This document shows, piece by piece, positions 40,448-51,811 of a stretch of DNA of 64,000 bases (position 1 is its first letter; each line of letters opens with the position of its first letter). Under the pieces are notes generated by a model, which was given only the letters and a program-made list of their open reading frames with translations, was not told the DNA's origin and ran no database searches. A program made the position numbers and the translations under genes. This stretch comes from Pontederia crassipes (taxonomy: Eukaryota; Streptophyta; Magnoliopsida; Commelinales; Pontederiaceae): positions 4,650,001-4,714,000 of the forward strand of contig JAUKPH010000018.1 of NCBI GenBank assembly GCA_030549335.1, read 5' to 3'.

Positions 40448-41518
40448 ATATATAAAAAGGCAAATCTATTTACACCTCCTTACGACATCTACATATACCT
40501 ATGTACAACACGGATTTCACATCCTTGTTTATCATGTGGGAATAATTAATCAATCGAGCACAAAGGAACAAAAAGAGATAATTATAATTACCTAGAGCTT
40601 TGGAACAAAAAGAGATAATTATAATTACCTAAAGCTTTTGTAACCTGCATATAATTTATACATCACGTGCAAGAGGAAAACATTAAAATCTCTCATTCAT
40701 TCAGCAACAAAAACTTGCAGACATAACATAATAGCAAGAATGGTCAACCTATCATAGTAATAATCACTTTAGAACTAATTGGATTTCCTATAACCATAGC
40801 ACAGCACAACCGTATAATATCAAAGATATTAAATTCTGGACAACATGATATATGGGATATGTTGTCAAATCTTTGTACACAGTCACAATGTCTGTAATGA
40901 TTCATAACATAATTTATTTCATGTTTTATAATACAGCGAAAGGAATTATTCATTGTATGAATATGACAACACACGATTCAATAGATATAAAATATTTGAT
41001 AGCATATCATCACGAAGACAGGTTCTTTTGGTTCAGTCATGCAGTAAAAAAATTGATTTAAATCTTTAAGATGATTCGAAAATATTATGGAAAAAATCCT
41101 ATGATTCAGATCCCGAAAACACACCTTCTTGTCTGTCGTCGGTTCGTCGCTTCACCGGAGTAAGTCCTACTCTCGTCCTCCTCCTCATCCTGTGTCACGT
41201 GCACCTGAAGGACCTGCTGGAGTGCTCCCTATCTCTTCTGGCCGAAAGTGCACGACAATCACATATCAAGAGAAAAGAAAAGATGAGGTGAGAGAGAGAA
41301 ATAGGGGAGCAGATGAGCTGTATCAATTTCAAATTCTTTTCTTTAATGGCCAATCATGGAGATTCTCTCTCTATAATTTGTCAAGATTTATGGGGGAGGG
41401 GTTACATGAATTGCCTCCATCAAATCTGGACATAAATGCTAAGGAATATTACCAAAATAAATAAATAAATAAAGGTCAATTTAATTATTATTTAAAAAAA
41501 AATGTTAGTGTTGTTATA
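39202..41518 (-). mobile_element. solo LTR 'C' nested in LTR B
   Basis: 2317 bp. The left end TGTAACGCCCTGAAATTC is the reverse complement of a GGGCGTTACA-type LTR end, so the unit lies on the minus strand. A 5-bp duplication GGATG flanks it (39197-39201 and 41519-41523). It has no genes. It includes a TA/TG microsatellite near 40405-40452 and an adjacent 37-bp tandem duplication at about 40566-40639. Fossil, younger than LTR B by position. Confidence 0.78.
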
Positions 41519-41955
41519 GGATGCATAACATACATTGCATGGTCTTTACATACTCTAACTAAGAAATTCTGCAATCTGAATCCGTGCATGTAACTGATAT
41601 GCTTGGATGGATGACTGACTCAACTCATGACGGTGATGTTGCACATGGACTAGGCTAAGAATAGTGTCATGAGTCTATTTGGCTATTGTTTTAGATTTGG
41701 TTTCCTGATTAATGAACTATTAGTTTTTCCGATGACACGCAACCGTTTTTTATTCAAGACTTCCGCTGAAAAGACAAGTTTTATTTTGATAATTAATTTT
41801 CTCAACAGTCATGTTTATCATTTTTATTATGATGATGTTATGGTGAACGGGCTAACGGTACAAAATTACCCTAAATGCCCAAAACTTTTAGGGTGAATTT
41901 TCGGGTCGTTACACCCGTGCTATGAGTTTTAGATTGAAGGAACTTAAGGCATGAC

Positions 41956-42140
41956 ACTAGCCTTGCCGTCCGCAGGTGCCACGTCCGGATGGAACCTCTT
42001 GGCCAGGGAGCCACCTTGATCTCCACAACCATTGCCAACTTCCTCATCCGCATCACCTTGTACAAGCTCCTCGATCTAAGCTGACACCCATGGCTTGCCT
42101 GAGATGACCTACGACAGTTTCCCCATTGCGATGCTGGCAT
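41956..42140 (-). pseudogene. J-domain (DnaJ-like) protein gene, N-terminal half
   Basis: Minus-strand sequence reads SLYKVMRMRK...EIKVA and then, after a one-base frame change, SLAKRFHPDVAPADGKA. This is the first half of a J-domain, including the HPD tripeptide (at about 41983-41991) that stimulates Hsp70 ATPase. The reading stops at the insertion boundary near 41956 and resumes in the other half at 34135-34275. Upstream, at 42070-42140, only a short poorly conserved leader can be read. Broken by both a frameshift and the insertion. Confidence 0.75.
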
Positions 42141-42319
42141 GACGCAAAAAGTAATAAAATAATATAAATATATAAATAATAAATAAGTAATAAAAGGTTC
42201 TCGTCAGGGCTGGAGCAAGGGGGATGGCACTCCTTCCCCTCTCCTCACCGATGCCGGCCAGCTTGCATAGAGGGTAGTGTTGGCCCCTTTTCCTCTCTCA
42301 CAAAGAGGGGGGCCGATGT

Positions 42320-42341
42320 CCCCCCCCCCCCCCCCCCCCCC
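42320..42341. repeat. poly-C tract
   Basis: About 22 consecutive C, set in sequence that mirrors itself loosely (GGGGGGCCGATG to the left, CATCGGCCCCC to the right). Confidence 0.9.
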
Positions 42342-43684
42342 TTCTTCAAGCTCATCGGCGAGCTTGTAGAGGGAGAGCATCGGCCCCCTTTCACTCTCGT
42401 CGCATCACTGCCTCTTTTATTTATTAATTTCAATATTATCTTATTATATTATTTTTCTTGCGCCACATCAACAATATAATTGTTGAACTGGCTATTGACA
42501 GTCAGAGGGCGAAACATGCAAGAAAAATAAAGTTAAAAATTAATTTAATTACAAATTAAAGTTGGAGGATCATTGAGATATTATTTCAAAGTTGGGGGAT
42601 GATCCGTGTGATTTACCCCAATATCAAGTTGCATTTTATTAGTATGAATTCAGTTTTATTTTCTACGATGGGTCTATAAACTATGATATAGTATTCTTCG
42701 AGCAAATCTAAATTTTTTTTCTATAGTTTGATAAGAGATTCTTTGTGGGAAAAATTTTCCCTCTTTTTGCCGAGAGTTCATAGTGAAAGTTATTAAATAA
42801 TTTCAAATAGGTTTCTCTCGTCCCAAAATTAATATGAATCAAAAGTTATTAATGAGATACCCATGATGTTAGGCTGTCACAAACAATAGGAAAAAATATA
42901 AAATCTATTAAAAAATAATATTGATATTAAATATATGATAATTTAGTGGTTGATAGAAGAAATCATTATCTTTTTATCTCAACCGATTTTTTTAAAAAAT
43001 AATCTCTATAGATTGAATTATGATTTTTGTAAGTATCTTTTGTTAAGACATCAAGATAGAATATGATTCATGATTCTAAAATTTACTAAGGATGAGTGAC
43101 AAGGGATTATAAATATAATAATTGTATTTGTGTGACTCTTAATTGTCTAGTTTCAAGAAAAAATGAAAGTAATAAAATATATTGTTGGACAATAAAGTTA
43201 TAATTTATTAAATGACTATTGGTCAAATGTGTTTCCATGTGCCTAATATTATATTATTCAAGATTATTGATTATTTTATCTACTTATTGATCATATATCA
43301 TTGGTTAACAATCACAATGATGGTCATTCTTATTTATTCGATCTCTTAATTATCACATCTCATATATTGAGTCTCTTTTGGAATTACCACATATTTATCT
43401 ATCATCAACCTCCCAAAAAAGGAAGTTGAAATATACCCCACTAGCCTATCTTTTAGAGAATTGAAAGACACTCCACCATTGGCGTTGAGATTAATGGTTG
43501 AGATATTTCGCCCTGTCCACAAGGGAGTCGAAATACACTCCATTCGTCCATGTTAAAGGGAGATGGAAAACACTTCACAATAAGCTTAACATAATGAAAA
43601 TAAAATGTATGATGATTATCTATGATGATGAGTTATGCCTACTGATGAAGATTGACTATGCCCAATGATGCTATTGACTTTTTT

Positions 43685-45135
43685 TATTATGATCCTTGAT
43701 TTATGATTGGATATGTCTTACGTCATTACTGATCTCAATGATTCCCATGATGAATATTTCATTTCAAACCACGCCATTACTAATCTTAATGATCCATAAG
43801 ATGATTTATATCAGTGATGTAAGAATGATTCTATAATAATAATGTTCGATTTATCATGTCATGTAATCAATTTTTTTATCTTTCATATGATGTCACATGC
43901 ATATAATTTATAAAATCATACCGTATGTTACCTTGACGATTTTTAATTTTATGATTGAATATAATCATGTCATATGTTCACAATTTTGTTAACATGATTA
44001 CTCTTAGGATTACTTTTATCGTGAGATTTTATCTATTCTATTTTATACTAAAGGATGATCCTTAATGTTAATAATTATAATGATGTTCCCTTTGATTAAG
44101 AGTTTAATTATGATTCGCTATGTTACATCTTCCATATTGTGATATCACATCACATACTTATTGATTTTGATGATTAATTTCTCATGATGTTATTATCTAT
44201 GATTAGTTTCCCCTCACATATTTATTATGTATTAGACACCAAATCACATGATAGGTTCATCTTTATTGTGTATTCAATATCATAGGTGAAGAGCAGGTTG
44301 CATTGACGATAAATCAAGATAGTGATGATTTTTGCACATGATATCGAATTTCTTTGTGTTATTTATCATTCTATCACGTTGTATTTGATTTATGAAACTT
44401 GTCTCATTTTGTATAACCTTATCAAGGATTCTACATCTTTGTTCACGTTATGTCCTTGAATAATTTTGTTATTTTTTCTTCCGCATTATATATTCATTTC
44501 CTTGATCAGTTAAAGTACATATTTTAGTTAAAATTATGTCCATGTAAGTAATGCTTTTGTGTATTCTACCACATGATGGGGGTGCATAATGGGGACATTA
44601 CGAAAGAATCCTTGATTTATGATTGCTATGTCTTATGTCATTATTGATCTTAATCATCTCCACAATGATTATTCATATGATGATTTATATCAATGAAGTA
44701 AGAATGATCTTGTGATAATAATGATCGATATACGATGTCACATAATCAATTTTTTTATCTTTCATATGATGTCACATATTTAAATAATTAATGATATTGT
44801 GTGTTACTTTGATGATTCGTAATTTTATGATTGATTTTGATTGTGCCATATGTTGATTGTTTTAATAATTATGATTACTCTTAATATTACATTTGTCATG
44901 AGATTTTATCTATTGATATCCCTTCTATTTTATACTCCATGATGATATGTAATGTTAAAGAATGATTATGTTGCAAGGACAATGTTCCCCTTGATTACAA
45001 TTCTAGCAATGATTTGCTATGTTACATTTTTTACCATATACTTATTGATTTTGAATGATTAACTTATAATGATGTTATTGTCTATGATTTATTTTATAGG
45101 AGGTTCATTCTTATTTGTATTCAATGTCATAGGTA
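43685..45135. repeat. direct duplication, about 0.55 kb units, 0.92 kb apart
   Basis: Copy 1 (about 43685-44290) and copy 2 (about 44608-45135) share a long series of blocks in the same order: ATCAATTTTTTTATCTTTCA then TATGATGTCACAT, later GAGATTTTATCTATT, ATGATGTTATT, and finally TATTCAAT-TCATAGGT. They are clearly diverged, so the duplication is old. Confidence 0.78.
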
Positions 45136-45369
45136 TTGAAATTACCATAAATATTAAATATATAAATCTTAAATGTTCTAGTTAGATTGTGACTCTTTAT
45201 TTTTTAATTTGTCCTTTTTGTATTATGCCTATGTGCCCTCCTTAAAAATATTAAAAAAATTGATAAGCATCACTCCCACCCCAATAATTCAGTATCACAA
45301 CAAAATCTCATGGCAGTAGAAGGGTATAACATGAAAATTGCTTCAAAAATATATTTTTTAAAACAAAAA

Positions 45370-45560
45370 TTTAAGGAACATGTGGACCCAAAATGGATCC
45401 ACTTATGTGGACATGCCATTGATTCATATATCGTTGGTGACCCTTGATAAACATCTTTTAAGATAAATTTAAAATGAATTTAGGACTAGCGTAGATTTGT
45501 AGATTAATGAAAATATACATATGTGGACCCATTTTGAATCCACACAATCCTCAATTCTTT
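45370..45560. mobile_element. short inverted-repeat element related to the 46.1-kb MULE
   Basis: The left end TTAAGGAACATGTGGACCC resembles the TTAAGGAGCTTGTGGACCC end of the Mutator-like element at 46151. The right part (ATGTGGACCCATTTTGAATCC at about 45518) is roughly its inverted partner. At about 190 bp it would be a MITE-sized relative. I found no clear 9-bp duplication, so the limits are approximate. Confidence 0.45.
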
Positions 45561-46150
45561 TAAAAAATAATATTTATCAAGAATAATTTTAAAATTCAGT
45601 CTTTGTAATTCTGACTACAAGTGGATTAAAAGGAAGTTGCTAGTTGAAATGATTGTGTTTGGATGAAAACTTTTGTTCAGAACTTGCTTAGTTCTACTGG
45701 GTCCCTCTAGAACTTAAGTTTCGGTCAACACATTGGGTGTGTTTGAATGCATAACTTGGGCAAGAATTTGAATGGGACTACAATAAAAGTTCTAGTCAAT
45801 GAGTCAGGTGACTTAAAATTCATGGAAAAAAGTTCTTGCCCTTGGCAAGAACTAACCTTTTGTTTTTATTTTGTCATGTTGGTCTAAAAGTAGGTGATCC
45901 TACTTTTAAACCTACTAATCTTATTTAATAATACATTATATATTATATGTTATATATAATTATTTATTTATTAATATATTATCATAAAATTGTTAGAATA
46001 AATTTATTTATATCTAATAATAAATAAAAATTTTATTGATTATAATAGTTTACTTAGTATTATAGTATAATAAATTTATATAGTTATTTATTTATTAATG
46101 CATAATAATTCGACTCATAAAATAAATGTTTTAATCCAACATTGAATAAT

Positions 46151-48365
46151 GGGTTAAGGAGCTTGTGGACCCTTTTTGGGTCCACAACTGTGGCCTACCG
46201 TCGATCACGCGATCGACGGCAGGATTTGCATCGCGCAAAAAGTATGATTTTGAGTCCAAACGCGTGGTTTAATTTTTGGTCCATCTCTTGGTTCGATTCT
46301 TTTGGACTGGTTTTTTTTTCAGATCCCGCCCAACTTTCCTTTTCCACAGAAATTGTGCATTTTTTTATTCGCCTGTTGTCCTGGTGTCTGCACATCACCT
46401 CTCGCTCGGTACCCCTCCTCGAAAACATCTGGGATCCTGGCATCTCACTTCTCTGCTCAAGACTACGACCACACCCCTTTGCCTTTTGCTCTTCGCCTGA
46501 TTTGAGGACGCGTCGCCCCCATCACCGGAACTCATCGCCTAATCTGAGGACGCGCCGCCCTCTCGCCTTTTCTCATCACCTGATTTGACGATGCGCCACC
46601 CCCTCTCCGTCTTTGCTCTTTGCAGGATCTGAGGGCATGCCGCCCCCCTCGCATTTGCTCTTCGTTGGATCTCAGATGCGCCGCCTCGGACCGACCCCCC
46701 ACCCCCCCTCCGCTCTTCACCGAGTCTGAGGACGCACCGCCCTCTCGTCTCTGCTCTTCATTGGATCTGAGGATGTCACACTAGCCTGCTCTGCGCCGGC
46801 CCCTCGCCTTTGCACTTCGCTGGCACCTCGGACCGCCGCCACGGATCTGAGAATTGTTTCTATTTAACTCAATTTGCCAAAGAATTGTCTTATGTGGCAA
46901 GAGATAACTATGTTGTTAGTTTCTCTCTTGTTGTTAGTTTCTGTCTTTGTGGTTCCTCTTTATGTTCTAAATTTTCTTAAGGAAATCTATTGCATTTTGT
47001 GTTATATGATGCTTTCTTATTATAAGAAGTTCGATACAAGTGAATTATTTTGTTGTATGATACAAAAGTATCAATTTGATGTGTTTGTTTGCAGTCTGCT
47101 CTACTGAGGGCACAAGAAAGCATGTACGATTGCTCAAATCGTTACTATACAAAAGTTTGATATCTTGTTTTCACTCTGAAACAGAGCATTCTAAGATTTT
47201 CATGGGCGTTCCCAGAGATGAAGGTGATTCTGTGGAAGGTTTTAACACAAAGAAAAGTGTAACTCGACTGCTTTTGACACGCCAAAAACAATATGTAAAT
47301 ACATGACTTCACAATTGGGCATATTTACTTTTAGAAAATTTATTCACATCCGTAAATATTGAACATATGAATGCTGAACAAACAACATACATAAAAAGAT
47401 TCGCTACCTATCACTTGCGTTGAAGAGATTCTGGGTTTACAAAGCACAAGAATAGATGTCTAATACAATCAACAAATAAAGATATGATACATAATCTCCT
47501 CCAAAAAAAGATGTGACACATAAGCTAACTTCAGTTTCCTAGTCACAATCTGCCTTCATTCGTATCTTTAGCTTCCCAGCCACAATATGATAAATCAGCA
47601 AGTAAAGATGTGAAGCTTAAGTTCACTTTCCCAGTCACAATCTGCGTTCGTCCATAACTTCAAGATCTGATACAATGAACAAATAAAGTCAACACCACAA
47701 TGATATGTTAAGCTTTCAACACCACACAGTTAGTTAACATATGTGATTAACTAAAAACTTTCACTAAGGGGTCCGTTAAGCTTAAACATCGAGATGGTGA
47801 AGAAGCGTTCACCTCGGATCCGTTAAGCTTTCACCTCTGGTGCTGCGAGCGAAGGCCAAGGGACCACAAGCTCCTTCCCACAACAGGCAAAGAAGAATCA
47901 CGCCGAGGGAGAAATGCACTCAGCGAAGAGCAAATACGAGAGGCCGACACTTCCTTAGACCCGACGAAGAGCAAAGGCGAAGGGGGCGGCGTGTCCTCAG
48001 ATCCGTCGAAGAGAAAAGGCACGAGGGCGGCACGTCCCCAGATAAGTCGATGAGTTTCGGCGAAGGAGGCGGCGCATCCTCTGAGCAGGCGAAGAGCAAA
48101 TGCGAGGGGGCTTGTGGGCGTGGTCGTCGTCTTGAGCAGGCGAAGAAAAAGGAAAATGCACAATTTTTTATGAAAAAAGAGTTGGGCAGGATCTGAAAAA
48201 AAAACCAGTCCAAAAGAGTCGAACCAAGAGATGGACCGAAAATTAAACCACACGTTTTGACTCAAAACCATAGATTTTGCGCGATGCAAATCCTGCCGTC
48301 CATCGTGTGATCGACGGTAGGTCACAGCTGTGGACCCAAAAAGGGTCCACAAGCTCCTTAAACCC
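46151..48365. mobile_element. Mutator-like element with long terminal inverted repeats
   Basis: A 2215-bp element. It begins GGGTTAAGGAGCTTGTGGAC and ends in the inverted counterpart GTCCACAAGCTCCTTAAACCC (one base longer). A perfect 9-bp target duplication TTGAATAAT flanks it (46142-46150 and 48366-48374), diagnostic of Mutator-type transposition. The inverted arms match closely for about 200 bp and continue less exactly through a GC-rich repeated block to several hundred bases. No transposase domain is visible, so it is non-autonomous. The AT-richer middle (about 46860-47800) has intron-like and exon-like texture and could be captured host sequence, but I do not recognise a gene. Open frames in the arms are by-products of the repeats. 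Confidence 0.88.
46480..46850. repeat. degenerate tandem repeat in left MULE arm
   Basis: Five to seven imperfect copies, about 45-65 bp each, of a block with GATCTGAGGACGCGCCGCC and CTCGCCTTTGCTCTTCG. The right arm (about 47930-48150) carries the same block in inverted orientation. Confidence 0.82.
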
Positions 48366-48536
48366 TTGAATAATTATTTTATTAATTATTTATTATATTT
48401 TAATTAGTATTATAATATAATATTTACTATTAATATTAGGCCCATATATTTATTAATGTACATATAGTATATATATACATATACAGTGATTTATTTACCA
48501 ATATTTTATTATAAAACTTATAAAAGTGAGACATTC

Positions 48537-51500
48537 TCTTGCAACTCTATTCATTCGATCTTGACCAATGTGTCCTAGTCTGGCATGCTAAATGTTGGCA
48601 CTATCATTTACATCGACATATGATATAAAAGAATAACTATTAGTAATAGATGCTATATTTAAAACATAGAAATTATTATTGAGAAAACCATTGCATAGAA
48701 GAACATTGTCATGACATATTGTCATTTGTTTTCTCTGAAAACTTATTACATAACCAAGTTTATCTAATGCTGACACAGAAAGTAAATTTCATCTAAAAGT
48801 TGGATCATATAGAACGTCGTGAAGGTAAAGTATTTGGCCGTTGCGAAGTTTTAACTTGCACGATCCGATGCTTTTAACTTCAACTCTTTCATTGTTTTCA
48901 ACGTAAATCCATTTGCTCCCCGCACTTATTTGACGAAATTCTACGAAGACCTCGCGATCCCTCGCTACATTGTCGATGGCTCCTGAATATGCAATCCACG
49001 AAGGATGAGTTTCAGCAATTAAGGCACAACTTGAGACATAAGAAGAAGAATTGTGGTCGGGACAAATCTTCTTTGGCTCAGTACAATCACGAGCAAAGTG
49101 ACCACGTTTGCTATAATTATAACATTTTACTTTATTCATGTCTGCCTTGCCGCCATGTTTTCCACATTTACGCAGGTGGCCTTGGGCTTTCTCTTGTCCA
49201 GCATATCCGCTCTTCTTATTTGATTGAGACTTATGCGACATTTTTCTCCTGGATTGGGAACCAGCTCTTTGTCCACCATTGTCAGCAACTAATGCTTCAG
49301 AGGTTTGATTCATGGCTTGAAGGGCCTCATCCTTCATTTTAATGTGGCGAGCAGCTTGGTCAAAAGTTTTGACATCTTCGTTGTGCATTAAATTACAACA
49401 CATGTGTTCCCAACTTTTTGGAAGAGAGCGGATCAGAGCTTGCACATGTTGCTCGTCATCGAGCACTTGTCCCGCACTTGTCCCGCACTTTTGAGTTCAC
49501 GGATCATGTTAGACATCTTCTGGATATGCTCCGTCCTCGTACGATTTGGTCGCTTCCGATAAGAGTCAAACTTGACCGTGAGCATCCGACGCTTGATGGT
49601 CGTGTTGACCCCATACTTATTGCGGAGCGTCGCCCATATTTCGAATGCTGTCTTATAGGCTTTGAATTTGCACAACAGGGAGTTTTTCATTGTGCTTAGC
49701 AACGTAATGCGAGCAATGCGATTCTTTTTAGTCCAAGCCTGATAGGCCTCCATGTCCCTCTAGCGTTGAGTATTATGTTCAGGTGTAGGTTCAGTGACAA
49801 CATGGTTAATGGTCTCCAATACCTCTTGTTCTTCTAGAAGATATTGGATCTTGCGGTGTCAAATATCATAATTATCGCCATTGAATTTCTCATTCTTATT
49901 CATATCAGCAATTATTGTTTTGGAACCCATGGTATAGTTTGGTCACAAAAATATTATAAATAAGTGTTATGCATGTTTTAATTTTGTCTGCAAACGACAT
50001 AAAAAATGAAATAACAATATTCATGAAGTAGTGTATCGAGAGGTTGTTAGACTTCCACTCATCTCCCACTATCTTCAAGAAATATTATCATTCATTATTT
50101 TAACAATGCGACGAAATTAATCTAAATATTTGAATTTTGAATTAATACATAATCCAAAATTTTCTACTCTATGCATTTTGAATCAACTTATAATTCAAAA
50201 TCACCGAAATTCATTTCGTGTGGTGCACCAAATTATTCTAATAGGACGAGGACAATCTGCAACGGGAGCTCTTCTCCGAGGGGTGCCAATTAAATAACTG
50301 TGCACTATCCTTCGCCTCGACATCACTGTCACATATCAACCATATTTCTGGCGACTGCGTTGACCATACACTAGGCCAGTTCCTCGGAACCTTTCTAGAC
50401 ATGCATTTCGGGTCACGCACCACTCAACAAAAAGACATTGGTTATTATGACAATATTTGAATCTAAGTGCCTTAATCCTACAAAAGAACTACCTAAGTTT
50501 CATATATTCTTTAATTACCTATAGTTTGTATAATTAGACCAACTAATTATTTTATTATAGGCTTGCATGAAACGTGTATTTCAACATATAGCCAAAATTA
50601 ATATTGTCATCTTAATTAATTCTCACAAAAGGAATTTCAAATCAATTTGAAATTCTAGGCAAATTATCATGCTTACAAGATTGGACATACCAATTTGATT
50701 TTAACACAAAGTCAAAATTTTAATCACAGAAATAAATATCGTTATGACATACATAAACGAAGATATTTATTTCATGCATGTTAACACATTTATTAGGCAA
50801 TATTAGGTATTGACATGTAAATTTAATCATTTAATTTATCACTTTAAATCAACAAATGATTTCGTTTCGATAAGATTAAATTGCATGCAATATTACTGAA
50901 AATTTTCTAAGGAAAAAATAAAAATTTCCTAATTTTTCAAGATTTTATAATAAATATTTTTTTATTTTCGGAATAATTTAAAACTAGAGAAAATCAGAAA
51001 AGAAAAAACTTCTTATTGAGCCTCTCAGCCAGCCCAATTTGCATTTTCTCATATGTGCAACTCTTTTGCCGGAAGAGTTTTTCTTTTTTTTTTCTGTTTT
51101 TTTTTGCTGCAACGTATGCAGAAAAAATTCCGAAATTACACCAAAAATATTAAACTAAATCCGAAAAATATATTATGGTCTGGGTTCATCCATAATATAT
51201 TTGTGATAACAAACTCTACTTTTGTCCCTTGGTGGTTGTCATACAATCGAAGTGCGCAGATCTCAAATAATAATAAATATTATTTTTTCGACGCAATCAC
51301 GAGTTCAAGAAAAAATATAAAAAAGTTCTGATACCAATATTGAAATTTATAACAGATATAAATTATAGAGGATTGTTGGACTTTTCCACGAACTCAAAAA
51401 AGTTCTGATACCAATGTTGAAATTTATAACAGATATAAATTATAACGGATCGTTGGACTTTTTCACGAACTCTTGACGCACTTACACTTTAGGATCGGGA

Positions 51501-51811
51501 ACCAAACTTCTGGGAATAAAACTCTTTGTAGCACAAATACTCTGAATAAAACTTTGCGAAAGTATGTTTAACACCTCTCTTATGAGTTCCCTTTTATAGG
51601 GTTGGGAGTTTTGGGCTCAACCCATGTTTCTCGCGGCCCAGAAATCAGATTGCCAGATCTGCGCAATCTCCGTGCGCACGCCAGCGCGCTCCGCGCGGTT
51701 CGCACACTGCGCGACATGCCCATGTGGGCACTTTCCAACAAAAATAAATTAGACCAAAAAAAGTACGAAAAAAAAAATGAATATGCAACGTAGCCTACGC
51801 TTTTCATAACA
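48537..51811 (-). mobile_element. Ty1/copia fossil: LTR, leader, gag, start of pol
   Basis: The 5' part of a copia element on the minus strand. The 5' LTR lies at about 51341-51811 (ends TG/CA). A primer-binding site TGGTATCAGAAC, complementary to initiator Met-tRNA, lies next to it at about 51325-51336. A leader of about 1.4 kb follows, then gag from about 49932 with a UBN2-type domain and a CCHC-like zinc knuckle near 49110. The beginning of the protease and GAG-pre-integrase region reaches to about 48540, where the element ends. Integrase, reverse transcriptase and the 3' LTR are absent. Broken, with several breaks. A moderately old fossil. Confidence 0.85.
51320..51473. repeat. 77-bp tandem duplication across the LTR/primer-site junction
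   Basis: Two near-identical copies of a unit containing GTTCTGATACCAAT and TTGAAATTTATAACAG, beginning about 51320 and 51397. Each holds the primer-binding complement and the adjoining LTR end of the copia fossil. Confidence 0.88.

Larger units (their letters stand above)
37139..41913 (+). mobile_element. solo LTR 'B' (gypsy-like), interrupted by LTR 'C'
   Basis: Begins TGTAGAATCCCAAAT and ends GGGTCGTTACA, flanked by a perfect 5-bp duplication CCCGT (37134-37138 and 41914-41918). About 2.45 kb remain when the inner element at 39202-41518 is removed. It holds an imperfect tandem duplication of about 171 bp period (37573-37890) and a CACGACCGTG palindrome array. No genes. Fossil. Confidence 0.85.
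34276..41955 (+). mobile_element. nested insertion complex inside the J-domain gene; outer unit LTR-like
   Basis: The outermost insert (unit X) survives as about 34276-34431, 36574-37138 and 41914-41955, some 0.75 kb once the inner elements are removed. It resembles a solo LTR in plus orientation, with a TATA-like CCTATAAATAC near 36937 and an AATAAAATTC polyadenylation-like signal near 36987. I could not fix its exact ends or find a clean target duplication, so its class is inference. Two later elements, A and B, sit inside it. Confidence 0.5.
42141..45368. other. intergenic block with C-tract and a long direct duplication
   Basis: No gene seen. GC-richer sequence at 42190-42420 contains a run of about 22 C (42320-42341). 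The rest is AT-rich. Sequence at 43430-43590 with repeated GAAATACACTCC-like words, and CTTCCGCATTAT near 44479, recalls gypsy-type LTRs, so decayed LTR sequence may form part of this block. Confidence 0.45.

Noticed and set aside
46142-46588. 148-residue open frame at the left end of the MULE
   Set aside because: It lies within the inverted-repeat arm and its inverted counterpart also gives an open frame at 47831-48352. A by-product of the repeat, not a gene.
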